Source: Cornus controversa (lineage: Eukaryota; Streptophyta; Magnoliopsida; Cornales; Cornaceae). From it: DNA of 64,000 nucleotides. A program made the position numbers and the translations under genes. Location of the stretch: the NCBI GenBank assembly GCA_026545225.1, contig CM048845.1, forward strand, positions 31,184,001 through 31,248,000, written 5' to 3'. Within the stretch, counting starts at the first letter, position 1; the number at the start of each line of letters is the position of its first letter. Below the pieces are notes generated by a model that saw only the letters and a list, made by a program, of their open reading frames with translations, made no database searches and was not told the DNA's origin. Positions 13,538-25,509 of the stretch are shown in pieces.

Positions 13538-16500
13538 TGTAAGGACCGGAATAATTTTGACCGGTTCCAGGTGAATTTTGACCAGATTAAAATTTTTTCG
13601 GATTAATTAAATTTCGAAAGGATGTGGATGTTTATGTTTCCATATAAGTGGAAGGTGTGTCTATATATATATATATACATACATACATATATAGTACATA
13701 TATTTATTTTTTTAATTATAAATATATGGGTGTACATGTGTGTACTTATAAGTAGATGGAGGAGAATGTTTTTGTACAAGTATATGTGTAGTATTATGTA
13801 TATATATATATATAATATGTACATATACATATATATGTGGAGGAGGATATTTGACTAATGTGTGGACCAAAAGATAAGAAGAGGATAAGAAATGAGAGGA
13901 GGAGAGGGAGTCTGCCAAAAAAGAAAAAGAAGAAAGAAAGAGAAAAGAAGGAAAGAAAAGAAAAGAAAAAGGAAAAGAAGAGAAAGAAGGAGGAATCGGG
14001 GAGAGAGAGAGAACCGAGAGGAGAGGAAAGGAGGAGGTGGCTCGGGGTGGCTCCCGGTGGGGTTCGCCTGGGCGACGGCGAAGGCGGTACTCCGGCAACG
14101 GCTGGGGGTGGCGGTTGAAGTGGGCCGATGGTAGGTGGTGGCGTGAGGTGGTGCCGTAGATGGGTTTCTTTGGTGGTTACGTGGCGTTGAGACACGACTG
14201 GGTCGTGTCTGGGTTGGCTGAGGGTGGCCGGTGAGGTGGTGTTCCGGCGGTGACCGAAGGCGACTCACCGTTAGAGGGAGCGAGAGAGGAGTTACGATGG
14301 TGACAGCGACGGCTTGACGGGACTGTGTTTGGTCCTATTGCGGGTGATGGCAGCGGCTGGGGATTTCTTGGCCGAAGTTTGTGGATTTGTTAGTAGTTGT
14401 CCTAGTGGACGATTTTGGGCCCTCTTTCGGTAGGATCGGCTCGGCCGATTGGTTGAATCGTTGCATCCGTTGAGGTGAGTTGATGGGATTAATTTTGGGT
14501 TTCTCCTTGGTTATTTTCGGTGGGGTTGGTGTATGTGCCGAGAGGGAGCGAGTCAGCCGTGGAGGGTGGTTGGTGGTTGCGAGTGGCTGCCATGGGAGGA
14601 ATTGGGCACTCACGGCTGTTTGGACAGCCTATTTTGGTGGTTCCATGGGTTGAGTTCATGGCTAGTTCGTGGGTTTTCTTTGGTTCAATTATGGTGTATG
14701 GTGGTTCCATAGGTGGTGTTCTATGATGGGTAATTCCGGCTAGAGAAGTGGGTTCCTTCATGGCAAGTGGTTGAGTATGGCCGCTAGTGGTCGACGTTGT
14801 GTGAGGTGGCTCATGGTGGCGTGGGCTGTTCAGTTTTGGTGTTGGGCTTTCGTAGTTGATGGTGGTGGTGAGTTGGTTATTCGGTGCCGGTGACGGTGCT
14901 CGGACAATAATGAGACTCGCTGCCATGAGAGGTGGTAGTGTGACCGTGGTAGTTTCGGTTGGCTTTTGGTGGCAGTTTGACTCAGTTGTGGAGGTGTTTT
15001 TGGTAGTGGGTTCGGACGGTGGTATCAGGCTATTCACGGTTGTTTGGACAGTCTGGTTTGGTGGTTTTGAATGGTACCGAAACTTGTGGGTCATGCATTT
15101 GATATATATATATAGTGGTGGTGATACATATGTATATATATATGGATGATGGTTTGTGCATTGGGCTTAGGCCTTGAGTTTGTGTTAGATTTCCAATGGA
15201 ACTAGAAGTGGGCCGAACTTGATTTATTGATTGGGTTTGGTATAGCTTGAGATTGAACTTGGACAGTGGGTGATTTGAAAAAGGAAATGGATTGTGAGAA
15301 GATGGTGAGCTTGGGCTGCCAACTTGGATTAAAACTGGGTCAATTGAAAATGGTTTATGAACTGGGCTCCTAACATAAATTGGACCAAGCATGGAAATTG
15401 AAAAGGAAGGGAAAACGGTTCAGTTGGATTAGTGGTGTGGACTACGGCATTGGGCTGGATCGAGATCGGGTCTGGACCGCTTTGCAGATGCGGACTTAGC
15501 GAAGGCGGGACCCAAGGCAAGTTGATTCTTGCCTCTATCTCCTATGTATATTTTAGTTATGTTGGTTAATTTTTACATATGTTCTTAATTTGATCATATG
15601 TGGTGTTTGTATATATATGTGCATATATATATATATATAAAGGTGGATATTGTTTATACATGGGATGTGAGGATATATATATGTGTGTGTATATACATAT
15701 ATGTGGTGGGAAGGAAAGCATGTTATACCGTTTAAATGCCTGTGCATTGTATCTGAATTTGCTGCTTGTTGAGTAGGTGATGTGGTATTTGATTTACATT
15801 GTTCATGTAAATGCTTCTATTCATATATGTTTTCTATACATATTGGTGTCGGACGTGTATTGCCTTGAGCATGTTTTAAATGATTTTCATAAGTGATGTG
15901 TAGTAGATTTTGTATGTTCATATGTGCTAGAGTAGCCATATACATTGTTGGTTCATGCATACTAGGAGGAGCATGGTCTTAAATATCATGATATATTTAA
16001 GTGCATGTATATTTTTGAGAATATGTGAGGATGGACCTGCTGCAGCGGTGATAGTATGGTTCTGCATACCTTGTTGGGCCTTTGAGCTCACCCCCTCCTA
16101 GGTTTTGCAGGTATTGCTGATTACGGAGTCAGTTGGAGAACTGATGGTACTGATGGTAGAGGTGGTGGTTAGATTCCTTAGAATCTAGTTTATGTCCAAA
16201 ATATTTGATGATGTTGTACATTTGGATTACATGTAAGGAGCGATTATGTAGATTCAGTTCCTTCAGTTGTATTTTATTCATGTGATGTATGTATATAATA
16301 CGGACATTCAAGGACTGAAACATGTATATTTTTGAATGTATTATTTATGTTATAGAAGTGCTGGGGGGACACGTGCCCAGAAGTGTCCATTTTTATTGTT
16401 AGATATAAATGTTGGGGGGACACGTGCCCAGAAGTGTCCATTTTTATTGTTAGATATAAATGTTGGGGGGACACGTGCCTAGAAGTGTCCATTTTTATTG

Positions 16501-16771
16501 TTAGATATAAATGTTGGGGGGACACGTGCCCAGAAGTGTCCATTTTTGTTGTTAGATATAAATGCTGGGGGGGACACGTGCCCAGAAGTGTGCATTTAAA
16601 TTGAATGCAGGTATAACATGCCAGGATCTGATTATTTAGAATGGGTCATACCCAATTTTCGTGAAAATAATTGGAAATTGAGATTGTATGATCAGGTGGT
16701 GGTTGTAGCGTGAGGGTGATTACACGGGGTTCACACCTCGATTTCTAAACCTCGGGAATCGGGGCGTGACA
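13538..16771 (+). repeat. Left LTR of the LARD
   Basis: From the 5' side it holds (TA)n runs (about 13664-13850), a purine-rich strand (13870-14035), a GC-richer segment with many GGTGG motifs (14035-15080), a block AAGGCAAGTTGA (15514-15525), a block GAGCTCACCCCC...TTTTGCAG (16084-16110), and a five-copy 51-bp tandem array (16360-16590). It ends GGGGCGTGACA. Confidence 0.92.
16360..16600. repeat. 51-bp tandem array in the left LTR, five copies
   Basis: Each unit contains GGGGGGACACGTGCCCAGAA then GTGTCC and an AT-rich spacer with GTTAGATATAAATG. GGACAC and GTGTCC form an inverted pair around a CACGTG core, so each unit could fold as a hairpin and carries a G-box-like palindrome. The same array is in the right LTR. 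Confidence 0.9.
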
Positions 16772-16790
16772 GAATGGTATCAGAGCGCTA
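16772..16790 (+). other. Primer-binding site (tRNA-Met)
   Basis: Directly after the left LTR the sequence reads GAATGGTATCAGAGCGC. TGGTATCAGAGC complements the 3' end of initiator tRNA-Met, the primer used by most plant LTR retrotransposons. Confidence 0.9.
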
Positions 16791-17989
16791 GGTTGGAATA
16801 TCTAGGGACGACGGGTGATGGACATATCATGTGTATGGTTGAGAATATTGGATTACTTACCTGATGCCATAATGGTATCTATCAGAGCTTAACCGGGTTT
16901 GAATACCTATGAACGACGGAAAAGGGTTAAGCCACGTGTTAGATTGGAAGGATTTGATTATTTTTGGATTGCTATTCGAATATTAGGTTAGAGACCTTGG
17001 GTATCAAGTCATGGGTATAAATACCTAAGAACGAGGTGTAATAGTCCAATTATGTGATAGATTGGAGTTATGAGATGACGTGTAAATTGTCATGTCTATG
17101 GTGTGGATACTTGGAATAAATGACGAGAAATGATTGTGAACTCATTTGAGGATGAGGATTGAGGCATCTTAGTGTGTACAGAAGTACTAGAGGAAACTGG
17201 GTCATGCATTCATGCTTGCTCAGGTAGAGGACGTACCGGAACCATGCGTGGTTAGGGGTACTTTCCTAGTGTTGGCCCGAGGGCTGGAATATTGGGTTGA
17301 TTAGATGCATTACATCCCATATCATACATTTTATGTGCTTATTTGATTTAACATGCTATGTGTTATATGTTATGTGGAATATGTGATTCATATGACTGAG
17401 TATTTGTATTTTAGTGTTTCATTTTCGCATTGCATGACTTGTAGTGACATGTAGTCACACCTAGAAATTTTGGTTTTGAGAATTAGCAAACCTGGGCTTC
17501 GAGCGGATTGTGACACTGTGATGAACTTTTAGACTATGAGTCTAGGATTGATGTAGTTGTGTTACAGTATTGCAATGGATTTTGGACTATGCCAGAATGG
17601 CATGATAGTTGGGAAACCATGATTGACAGTGATGGAACTGAAGTTGGAAGGACAAGTATGGCACGTTGCCGGGGTTGGGCTAACGAGGGAAAACAGCCCG
17701 GCCGGACATTTTTCTTTGATTAGTGCTTCTCTTACGATGTGTCAGGTCCAAGTGATTGTGGAATTGATTCGATGAGGTTTAACAAATAAGGAAAGGAAAT
17801 TTGAGTATTGTGAGTATAGAAAATTTTGCTCATAAATGAGTGTATGATTGAGATTGTGATGACAAGAGTAGGTTAGTTTAAACCGCTCTTGAGGTTGTGA
17901 GTTCCGGTACATGATAGAGTACTTGAAGGAACATGTGATATTCTTGGAAGGGTGCAGACCCTAGGATGATCATTGTGATGCTGTCATTG
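16791..17989. other. Non-coding interior of the LARD, left part
   Basis: No frame long enough or similar enough to gag-pol. Spaced motifs such as GAATACCTATGAACGACGG and its variants occur near 16800, 16905 and 17025, an irregular low-copy repetition. Confidence 0.5.
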
Positions 17990-18975
17990 AGACGCAATTT
18001 TGTCTACTGACACATCAGTTAGAGGATCGGTCTCATGTGGACACAGTTTTGTCTGTTGACCCATCCATTGTGGAGACCCTTGTCATTGAGGTGCAGTTTT
18101 GTCTATTGACAAGGTGGTGGTTACTCTGGGCACAGTTTTGTTCATTGTCCCATTTGAGTGGTGTTATCAATTAGACGCAGTTTTGTCTATTGGCACACCA
18201 ATTGAGGATCGGAGTCGTATGAACGCAGTTTTGTCTATCGACCCAATCATTGTCACTTAGACGCAGTTTTGTCTATTGACAAGGTGGTGGTGACTCTGGG
18301 TGCAGTTTTGTCCATTGTCCCACTTGAGTGGTGTTGTCAATTGGACGCAGTTTTGTCTATTGGCACACTAATTGAGGATTGGAGTCGTATGGATGCAGTT
18401 TTGTCTATCGACCCAATCATTGTCACTTAGACGCAGTTTTGTCTATTGACAAGTGGTGGTGACTCTGGGCGCAGTTTTGTCCATTGTCGCATATGAGTGA
18501 TGCTGTCATTTAGACGCAGTTTTGTTTATTGACACAGGTGGTGACTCTGGGCGCAGTTTTGTCCATTGTCACATTTGAGTGATGTTGTCACTTAGACGCA
18601 GTTTTGTCTATTGGCACATCAGTTGGAGGATTGGAGTCTTGTGGACACAGTTTTGTCTATCGACCCAATCATGGTCATTTAGGCGCAGTTTTGTCTATTA
18701 ACACAGGGGAAGGTGACCCTGGACGCAGTTTGTCCATTGTCACATTTGTGGTTGGTGTTGTCACTTAGATGCAGTTTTGTTTATTGGCACATCAGTGGTG
18801 GGGGATGCAGTTTTGTCTATTAGCCCATCTATTGTTGTCATCACTATAGACACAGTTTTGTCTATGGATGTAACCCTTGGATATTGTGATTTTCATTGAG
18901 GGGCTGTTTAGCCATTTGGCACACCCAATGGTGTACTTATTGTCATTGAGACGCGGTTTTGTCTATTGACATACT
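17990..18975. repeat. Tandem array of a GACGCAGTTTTGTCTATTGAC core, about 20 copies
   Basis: The core GACGCAGTTTTGTCTATTGAC and close variants recur every 38-50 bp through the block. A higher-order unit of about 170 bp is visible (compare 18174 with 18344). No open frame spans it. It sits in the middle of the LARD interior where a polyprotein would normally be. Confidence 0.9.
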
Positions 18976-20953
18976 TGTTGAGGTGTGATTTTCATCATGA
19001 GAGACAGTTTGGTCTATGGATGTACCATTATGGGTAGGGTGACCCTGAGGGATTGAGTTTTTGATTGTCATATGAGACTATATGGTTTGTGACATGACTA
19101 GTCCTGATGTGATTGTTATCAGAAGTGACATGGGACATAATGTTATTGTGATGTGTGACGAGACAGTTAGAGTGTGACTTAAGCACACTAGAAGGATTGT
19201 CATTAAGAATTTCGAAAACTAAAATTGCGTGAGCATGGTGGTTGATTTGAGAAGGATTTGGAAGCCTAGGTAGAGGTTTAGAATCGAACGAATTGTGATG
19301 TTGAAATAGACATGTTGTGATAGACTTTGAGAGTGAGAGTCTAGTGGTGATAAAAATGGTATGATTTGCCTTGGAGTTTTTCAAACCGAGAGTTTGGTGA
19401 TTCCAGTCTGTGTTGAAATCTTGCATGACTAGTGAGGACTAAGAGTCAGTTAATTGACTAAGACTATTGATGGTATTATGACATCAGAATTCTAAATAGA
19501 GTGTGTCTAAGAGGGGTTATTGAGATAGTCGGATGAGGACTCAGAATTGACCTAATTCTTGGAGTTAGCGGACATGTGATGACTTTGACGATGCATTGGC
19601 GATGCATCGTAATGCCTAGGTGCTGATTAATGCAATAGTAATGCATGGAAGGATTTGTTGGGTCCTAGACGAAATAGTCAGGATCTTGGGGTGTCAAGTG
19701 AGATGCTGGATCTTGGGGTCTCAAGTGAGATGCTGGAAATGAATGGATAAATACCCGAGCAGTCAAAAACGTCCGTTGGGATTAATGGACGAGTAAGTCA
19801 GATTCATTCCTTGGGGAATGAGATTGTGAAGTTAAGGGCATGTAAAACCCTAATCTTGGCATTAAATGCCAATGGAGTGTAGTCCACAAAAATGGACAGG
19901 ACTGGATGATTTGTTTTGACAAGTGCACTCCTTATGTGCCTTGATCTTAGTGATGCGCTGTGGTGTACGCAAGATTAATATAGTGATATCATGGTGTGGA
20001 TATGATTATAAGACAATGATGAGTTGATAATGGATGAGGATCCTGACATATGGTAGCTAAAGTGAGGATAGTTTCTTGTCGTGAAAGGGAAGAGGTGGAC
20101 GTGTGGACGCAGTGGGTTACGGCCACTGTATGGCTGTTGTTTGGCTACTGTAGGTGACCTCTAACTCTCATTGGTAAGGGTTATCTAAAGTGAAATGCTA
20201 ATATAAAAAGGAATTCTCTCTAATTGTCAACTGGTTCCTTGGTGTGAAGAATGAAAATGGGAAATAGTTCTCCTCTTGAGTATTGAGATTGTGAAATCAG
20301 TGGGATGTAAGATCCTGGACTTGGCATTGAATTCCAGTGGGTTGTAGTCTATGAGACTGGGCAGAGTTATGTGGCTTGCTGTGGCAAGTACACCGCTTAT
20401 GTGGTTTGTATCGGCAAGTACACTGTCATGTGCCTTGCTGGTGAGTGCGCTTGTGATGTGCATTAGATTGATGTGGTTTGTGTTGTGATGATGCCCAAGA
20501 TATTAGACTAAGCCGGGAATAGTATGCCAGATTGAGAGTCATGTTTGACAATGATAGAATGACTTTGAGTATTGATGATCCCAGATGATAGGGACGTATC
20601 ACTGTGAGTGATTGGTATGATTAGTCGAGGATGTTGCCTTAGACTAGAGATAGAGATTGACTGGATAGGTCTTGAGGTAGAGACTGTGGACTCAAGCAAG
20701 CAAGTGCTTCGGGAATTGTGAAAGTGAACTGTACATGGGCTTAGGAGTCACTCAGCTATGTCACGGAAGTGGTTATACTGCTTTAGAGCAGTCGATGCAC
20801 TGTTGTGCAAGACTTGAGTGTTATGAGTTAGGTGTTGCAAGTGCAGCGCCTAGGGTATGTGGAAGAGATAGTGACGATCATTGGAGGGAATGATGTCCGG
20901 TATGGATTGGTTTTGAAAAGACCTTGAGTATGCTAATTTCGAGGACGAAATTC
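18976..20953. other. Non-coding interior of the LARD, right part
   Basis: No polyprotein frame. The final block TTTCGAGGACGAAATTCC (about 20938-20955) is the conserved sequence preceding the polypurine tract in plant Tekay/Del elements, which ties this element to an autonomous relative. Confidence 0.5.
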
Positions 20954-20955
20954 CT

Positions 20956-20970
20956 TGAAGGAGGGGAGGT
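20956..20970 (+). other. Polypurine tract
   Basis: GAAGGAGGGGAGG immediately precedes the right LTR; this is the plus-strand primer of reverse transcription. Confidence 0.85.
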
Positions 20971-21087
20971 TGTAAGGACCGGAATAATTTTGACCGGTTC
21001 CGGGTGAATTTTGACCGGATTAAAATTTTTTCGGCTTAATTAAATTTCGAAAGGATGTGGATGTTTATGTTTCCATATAAGTGGAAG

Positions 21088-21126
<39 letters not shown>

Positions 21127-21239
21127 CATACATATATAGTACATATATTTATTTTTTTAACTATAAATGTATAGGTGTACATGTGTGTACTTATAAGTAG
21201 ATGGAGGAGAATGTTTTTGTACAAGTATATGTGTAGTAT

Positions 21240-21275
<36 letters not shown>

Positions 21276-24125
21276 GTACATATACATATATATGTGGATG
21301 AGGATAGTTGACTAATGTGTGGACCAAAAGATAAGAAGAGGATAAGAAATGAGAGGAGAGGGAGTCTACCGAAAAAGAAAAAGAAGAAAGAAAAGAGAAA
21401 AGAAGGAAAGAAAAGAAAAGAAAAAGGAAAAGAAGAGAGAGAAGGAGGAATCGGGGAGAGAGAGAGAACCGAGAGGAGAGGAAAGGAGGAGGCGGCTCGG
21501 GGTGGCTTCCGGTGGGGCTTCGCCTGGGCGGCGGTGAAGGCGGTACTCCGGCAATGGCTGGAGGTGGCGGTTGAAGTGGGCCGATGACAGGTGGTGGCGT
21601 GAGGTGGTGCCGTAGATGGGTTTCTTCGGTGGTCACGTGGCGTTGAGACACGACTGGGTCGTGTCTGGGTTGGCTGAGGGTGGTCGGTGAGGTGGTGTTC
21701 CGGCGGTGACCGAAGGCGACTCACCATTAGAGGGAGCGAGAGAGGAGTTGTGACGGTGGCAGCAACGGCTTGACGGGATTGTGTTTGGTCCGATTACGGG
21801 TGATGGCAGCGGCTGGGGATTTCTTAGCCGGAGTTTGTGGAGCTACTAGTAGTTGTCCTAGTGGACGATTTTGGGCCCTCTTTTGGTAGGATTGGCTCGG
21901 CCGATTGGTTGAATCGTTGCATCCGTTGAGGTGAGTTGATGGGATTAATTTTGGGTTTCTCCATGGTTGTTTTCGGTGGGGTTGGTGTATGTGCCGAGAG
22001 GGAGCGAGTCAGCCGTGGAGGGTGGTTGGTGGTTGCGAGTGGCTGCCATGGGAGGAATTGGGCACTCACGGCTGTTCGGACAACCTATTTTGGTGGTTCC
22101 ACGGGTTGAGTTCATGGTTGGTTTGTGGGTTTTCTTTGGTTCAGTTATGGTGTATGGTGGTTCCATAGGTGGTGTTCTATGATGGGTAATTCTGGCTAGA
22201 GAAGTGGGTTCCTTCATGGCAAGTGCTTGGGTATGGCCGCTAGCGGTCTACGTTGTGTGAGGTGGCTCACGGTGGCGTGGGCTGTTCGATTTTGGTGTTG
22301 GGTTTTCGCAGCTGATGGTGGTGGTGAGTTGGTTGTTCGGTGCCGGTGACGGTGCTTTGACAGTAATGAGACTCGCTGCCATGAGAGGTGGTAGTGTGAC
22401 CGTGGTAGTTTCGGTTGGCTTTTGGTGGCGGTTTGACTCAGTTGTGGAGGTGTTTTTGGTAGTGGGTTTGGACGGTGGTATCAGGATGATCACGATTGTT
22501 TGGACAGTCTGGTTTGGTGGTTTTGAATGGTACCGAAACTTGTGGGTCGTGCATTTGATATATATATATAGTGGTGGTGATACATATGTATATATATATG
22601 GATGATGGTTTGTGCATTGGGCTTAGGCCTTGAGTTTGTGTTAGATTTCCAATGGAACTAGAAGTGGGCCGAACTTGATTTATTGATTGGGTTTGGTATA
22701 GCTTGAGATTGAACTTGGACAGTGGGTGATTTGAAAAAGGAAATGGATTGTGAGAAGATGGTGAGCTTGGGCTGCCAACTTGGATTAAAACTGGGTCAAT
22801 TGAAAATGGTTTATGAACTGGGCTCCTAACATAAATTGGACCAAGCATGGAAATTGAAAAGGAAGGAAAAACGGTTCAGTTGGATCAGTGGTGTAGACTA
22901 CGGCATTGGGCTGGATCGAGATCGGGTCTGGACCGCTTTGCAGATGCGGACATAGCGAAGGCGGGACCCAAGGCAAGTTGATTCTTGCCTCTATCTCCTA
23001 TGTATATTTTAGTTATGTTGGTTAATTTTTACATATGTTCTTAATTTGATCATATGTGGTGTTTGTATATATATGTGCATATATATATATATAAAGGTGG
23101 ATATTGTTTATACATGGGATGTGAGGATATATATATGTGTGTGTATATACATATATGTGGTGGGAAGGAAAGTATGTTATACCGTTTAAATGCCTGTGCA
23201 TTTTATCTGAATTTGCTGCTTGTTGAGTAGGTGATGTGGTATTTGATTTTCATTGTTCATGTAAATGCTTCTATTCATATATGTTTTCTATACATATTGG
23301 TGTCGGACGTGTATTGCCTTGAGCATGTTTTAAATGATTTTCATAAGTCATGTGTAGTAGATTGTATGTTCATATGTGCTAGAGTAGCCATATACATTGT
23401 TGGTTCATGCATGCTAGGAGGAGCATGGTCTTAAATATCGTGATATATTTAAGTGCATGTATATTTTTGAGAATATGTGAGGATCGACCTGCTACAGCGG
23501 TGATAGTATGGTTCTGCATACCTTGTTGGGCCTTTGAGCTCACCCCCTCCTAGGTTTTGCAGGTATTGCTGATTACGGAGTCAGTTGGAGAACTGATGGT
23601 ACTGATGGTAGAGGTGGTGGTTAGATTCCTTAGAATCTAGTTTATGTCCAAAATATTTGACTTTCAAGGACTGAAACATGTATATTTTTGACTGTATTAT
23701 GCGTGTTGTAGAAATGCTGGGGGGACACGTGCCCAGAAGTGTCCATTTTTATTGTTAGATATAAATGTTGGGGGGACACGTGCCCAGAAGTTCTATTTTT
23801 ATTATTAGATATAAATGTTGGGGGGACACGTGCCCAGAAGTGTCCATTTTTATTGTTAGATATAAATGTTGGGGGGACACGTGACCAAAAGTGTCCATTT
23901 TTATTATTAGATATAAATGTTGGGGGGACACGTGCCCAGAAGTGTCCATTTGAATTGAAAGCAGGTATAACATGACAGGATCTCATTATTTAGAATGGGT
24001 CATGCCCAATTTTTGTGAAAATAATAGGAAATTGAGATTGTATGATCAGGTGGTGGTTGTAGCATGAGGGTGATTACACGGGGTTCACACCTCGATTTTT
24101 GGACCTCGGGAATCGGGGCGTGACA
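20971..24125 (+). repeat. Right LTR of the LARD
   Basis: Direct repeat of 13538-16771 with the same order of parts: (TA)n runs, purine strand (about 21326-21487), GC-richer segment, AGGCAAGTTG block (22971), GAGCTCACCCCC...TTTTGCAG block (23535-23562), 51-bp array (23712-23960) and a CGTGACA end. Confidence 0.92.
23712..23960. repeat. 51-bp tandem array in the right LTR, five copies
   Basis: Counterpart of the array at 16360-16600, with the same CACGTG-centred inverted pair per unit. Confidence 0.9.
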
Positions 24126-24130
24126 TGTTA

Positions 24131-25089
24131 TATTCTAATTACAAATGCTTGAGTGATATAACAAAATAATAAGAATGGGTAGTGTAGTGACTTAATGTGT
24201 GAATTAGCGTAATGATTTAATCATGCTGAAATAAATGATTTCAGATGTGGTTTAGCTATGTAATTGAGTTTTAATGTAGTCTTTGAGTTTTATCTTTTGT
24301 CTAGGACAACAAAAGTTGACCACACCATTAACAGAGTCAATTAAGCCAATTGATTTCTTCTACTTATTTATGTTGTGTGATACACTTGTATGGTAACAGG
24401 TATATCCTAGAATACCATAGCAGGCTAGCATCCTACATAGATGAAAGATACATTGGATATCTTTTTTCTCTCACAAATTTTACTCTAGGAGGTGTCAAAG
24501 GCAATTTTGAAAAATTTTGCCACTATGGAAGCTATATCTTATGCCAGTGGTAGCTTTAACCACGGTTTTGTATGATTAGATCTGTTGGGAACTCATATAA
24601 GCTGCCAAATCATCAATCTTACCAAAAGGGATCTTTTGTGCATGCACCTCATGGTTGGCTACTTGAACCCTTTTAAATGGCATTATTAGAATACTAAAAT
24701 TAAGACTTGTGTGATGCATGTACTTGCTTGGATTTTGTGGTGTCATGTAGGTACCTTCTTGGATTTTGTGGGAAAGTGTGCTAGGTTTTTGAATTGATTA
24801 TGTGTGGATCAATTGTTTAATAGAAGTGCCTGGAAATTGAAAGTGTTTTACAAATGGATTTCCTTTTTTGATATATTTTGGCATATAGGTGGATTATGAA
24901 AATGTACTCCTTTAGTCTTTTGATATGTTAATGATATATTTAATGTATTGGTTTAGTTATTAGCATTAAGTAATGTGTGCATATATTCTTGGGTTTTGTT
25001 GGTTTTATTATGTTTAGTTGTAATTGTTCGAAATACAGGTCATGTGTGGATGATTAGGTAGAATTTTAGGCTGCATGTTTTTATTAAAA
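24131..25089. other. Unassigned DNA between the LARD and the orphan CACTA end
   Basis: AT-rich and continuous with 13537 before the LARD inserted. I see no recognisable exon. Confidence 0.4.
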
Positions 25090-25506
25090 AAAAACTATAT
25101 TTTATTAACGGGGGGCACAAAATCCCGTTAATAAAAGGACATTCGATGTATTAACGAGGGGCTAGTATGCCCTAAAAGAATTATTTACGAGGGATTATGC
25201 ACCTCGTTAATAAATTTATTAGGTAGACAACAAACATTTAGACGGGGTGTATTTTACTTTTTTACGAGCGCCCGTATATGACATAAATTAAATATTAACG
25301 AGGAAATCTTCATCTCGTGAGTAAATTTATTACATTGACAAAACATATATTGTTGGGGAAAAATCTTACTTTTCACAAAGTTAATTTTTACCCGTTAGAA
25401 ATTTAGAGTATTCATGGGACCGTAATAGACGTGAGCCTTCTGTGCGCCGTCAATGACTTTTCACGGCGTTTTTGGCCTCTTGTAAAAGGCCTTCTTTCTT
25501 GTAGTG
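25090..25506. mobile_element. Orphan CACTA terminus
   Basis: Ends CTTCTTTCTTGTAGTG at 25506 and is followed by ATA. The preceding 400 bp carries repeated TTAACGAGG/CTCGTTAATAA motifs. Its reverse complement lines up block by block with 350-750 over about 400 bp, much further than the short TIR shared with 6701. It may be the same-side end of a second element in opposite orientation, or the true partner of 350. No other partner terminus is visible in the window. Confidence 0.65.
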
Positions 25507-25509
25507 ATA

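Larger units (their letters stand above)
13538..24125 (+). mobile_element. Complete LTR retrotransposon without gag-pol (LARD, Ty3/gypsy Tekay/Del-like)
   Basis: Two long direct repeats (3234 and 3155 bp) start TGTAAGGACC and end GGGGCGTGACA, so they have TG...CA ends. The 5-bp target duplication TGTTA flanks the element (13533-13537 and 24126-24130). A tRNA-Met primer-binding site follows the left LTR and a polypurine tract precedes the right LTR. The 4.2 kb interior has no gag, protease, reverse transcriptase or integrase frame, so the element is non-autonomous. The block before the polypurine tract (TTCGAGGACGAAATTCC) is the sequence commonly seen at the 3' end of plant Tekay/Del chromoviruses, hence the lineage call. 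The two LTRs differ by a few per cent by eye, suggesting insertion on the order of one million years ago; this is rough. Structure is whole, with no coding capacity. Confidence 0.92.

Noticed and set aside
13712-14268. Overlapping open frames on both strands in the purine-rich tract, some above 130 codons
   Set aside because: Low-complexity Lys/Arg/Glu or Ser/Phe/Pro translations of a purine-pyrimidine tract; the same occurs in the other LTR and there is no domain.
14489-15094. 201-codon minus-strand frame
   Set aside because: Thr/Pro-rich translation of the GGTGG-rich LTR segment; it recurs in degraded form in the right LTR and has no domain.
16274-16604. Repetitive open frames with a 17-residue period
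   Set aside because: Direct translation of the 51-bp LTR array; both strands are open because of the repeat length.
16775-16790. Possible tRNA gene at TGGTATCAGAGC
   Set aside because: Only the primer complementary stretch is present; no cloverleaf. It is the primer-binding site.
17990-18975. CRISPR-like regular repeats
   Set aside because: Spacers are themselves repetitive, units vary, and the array is inside a plant retrotransposon.
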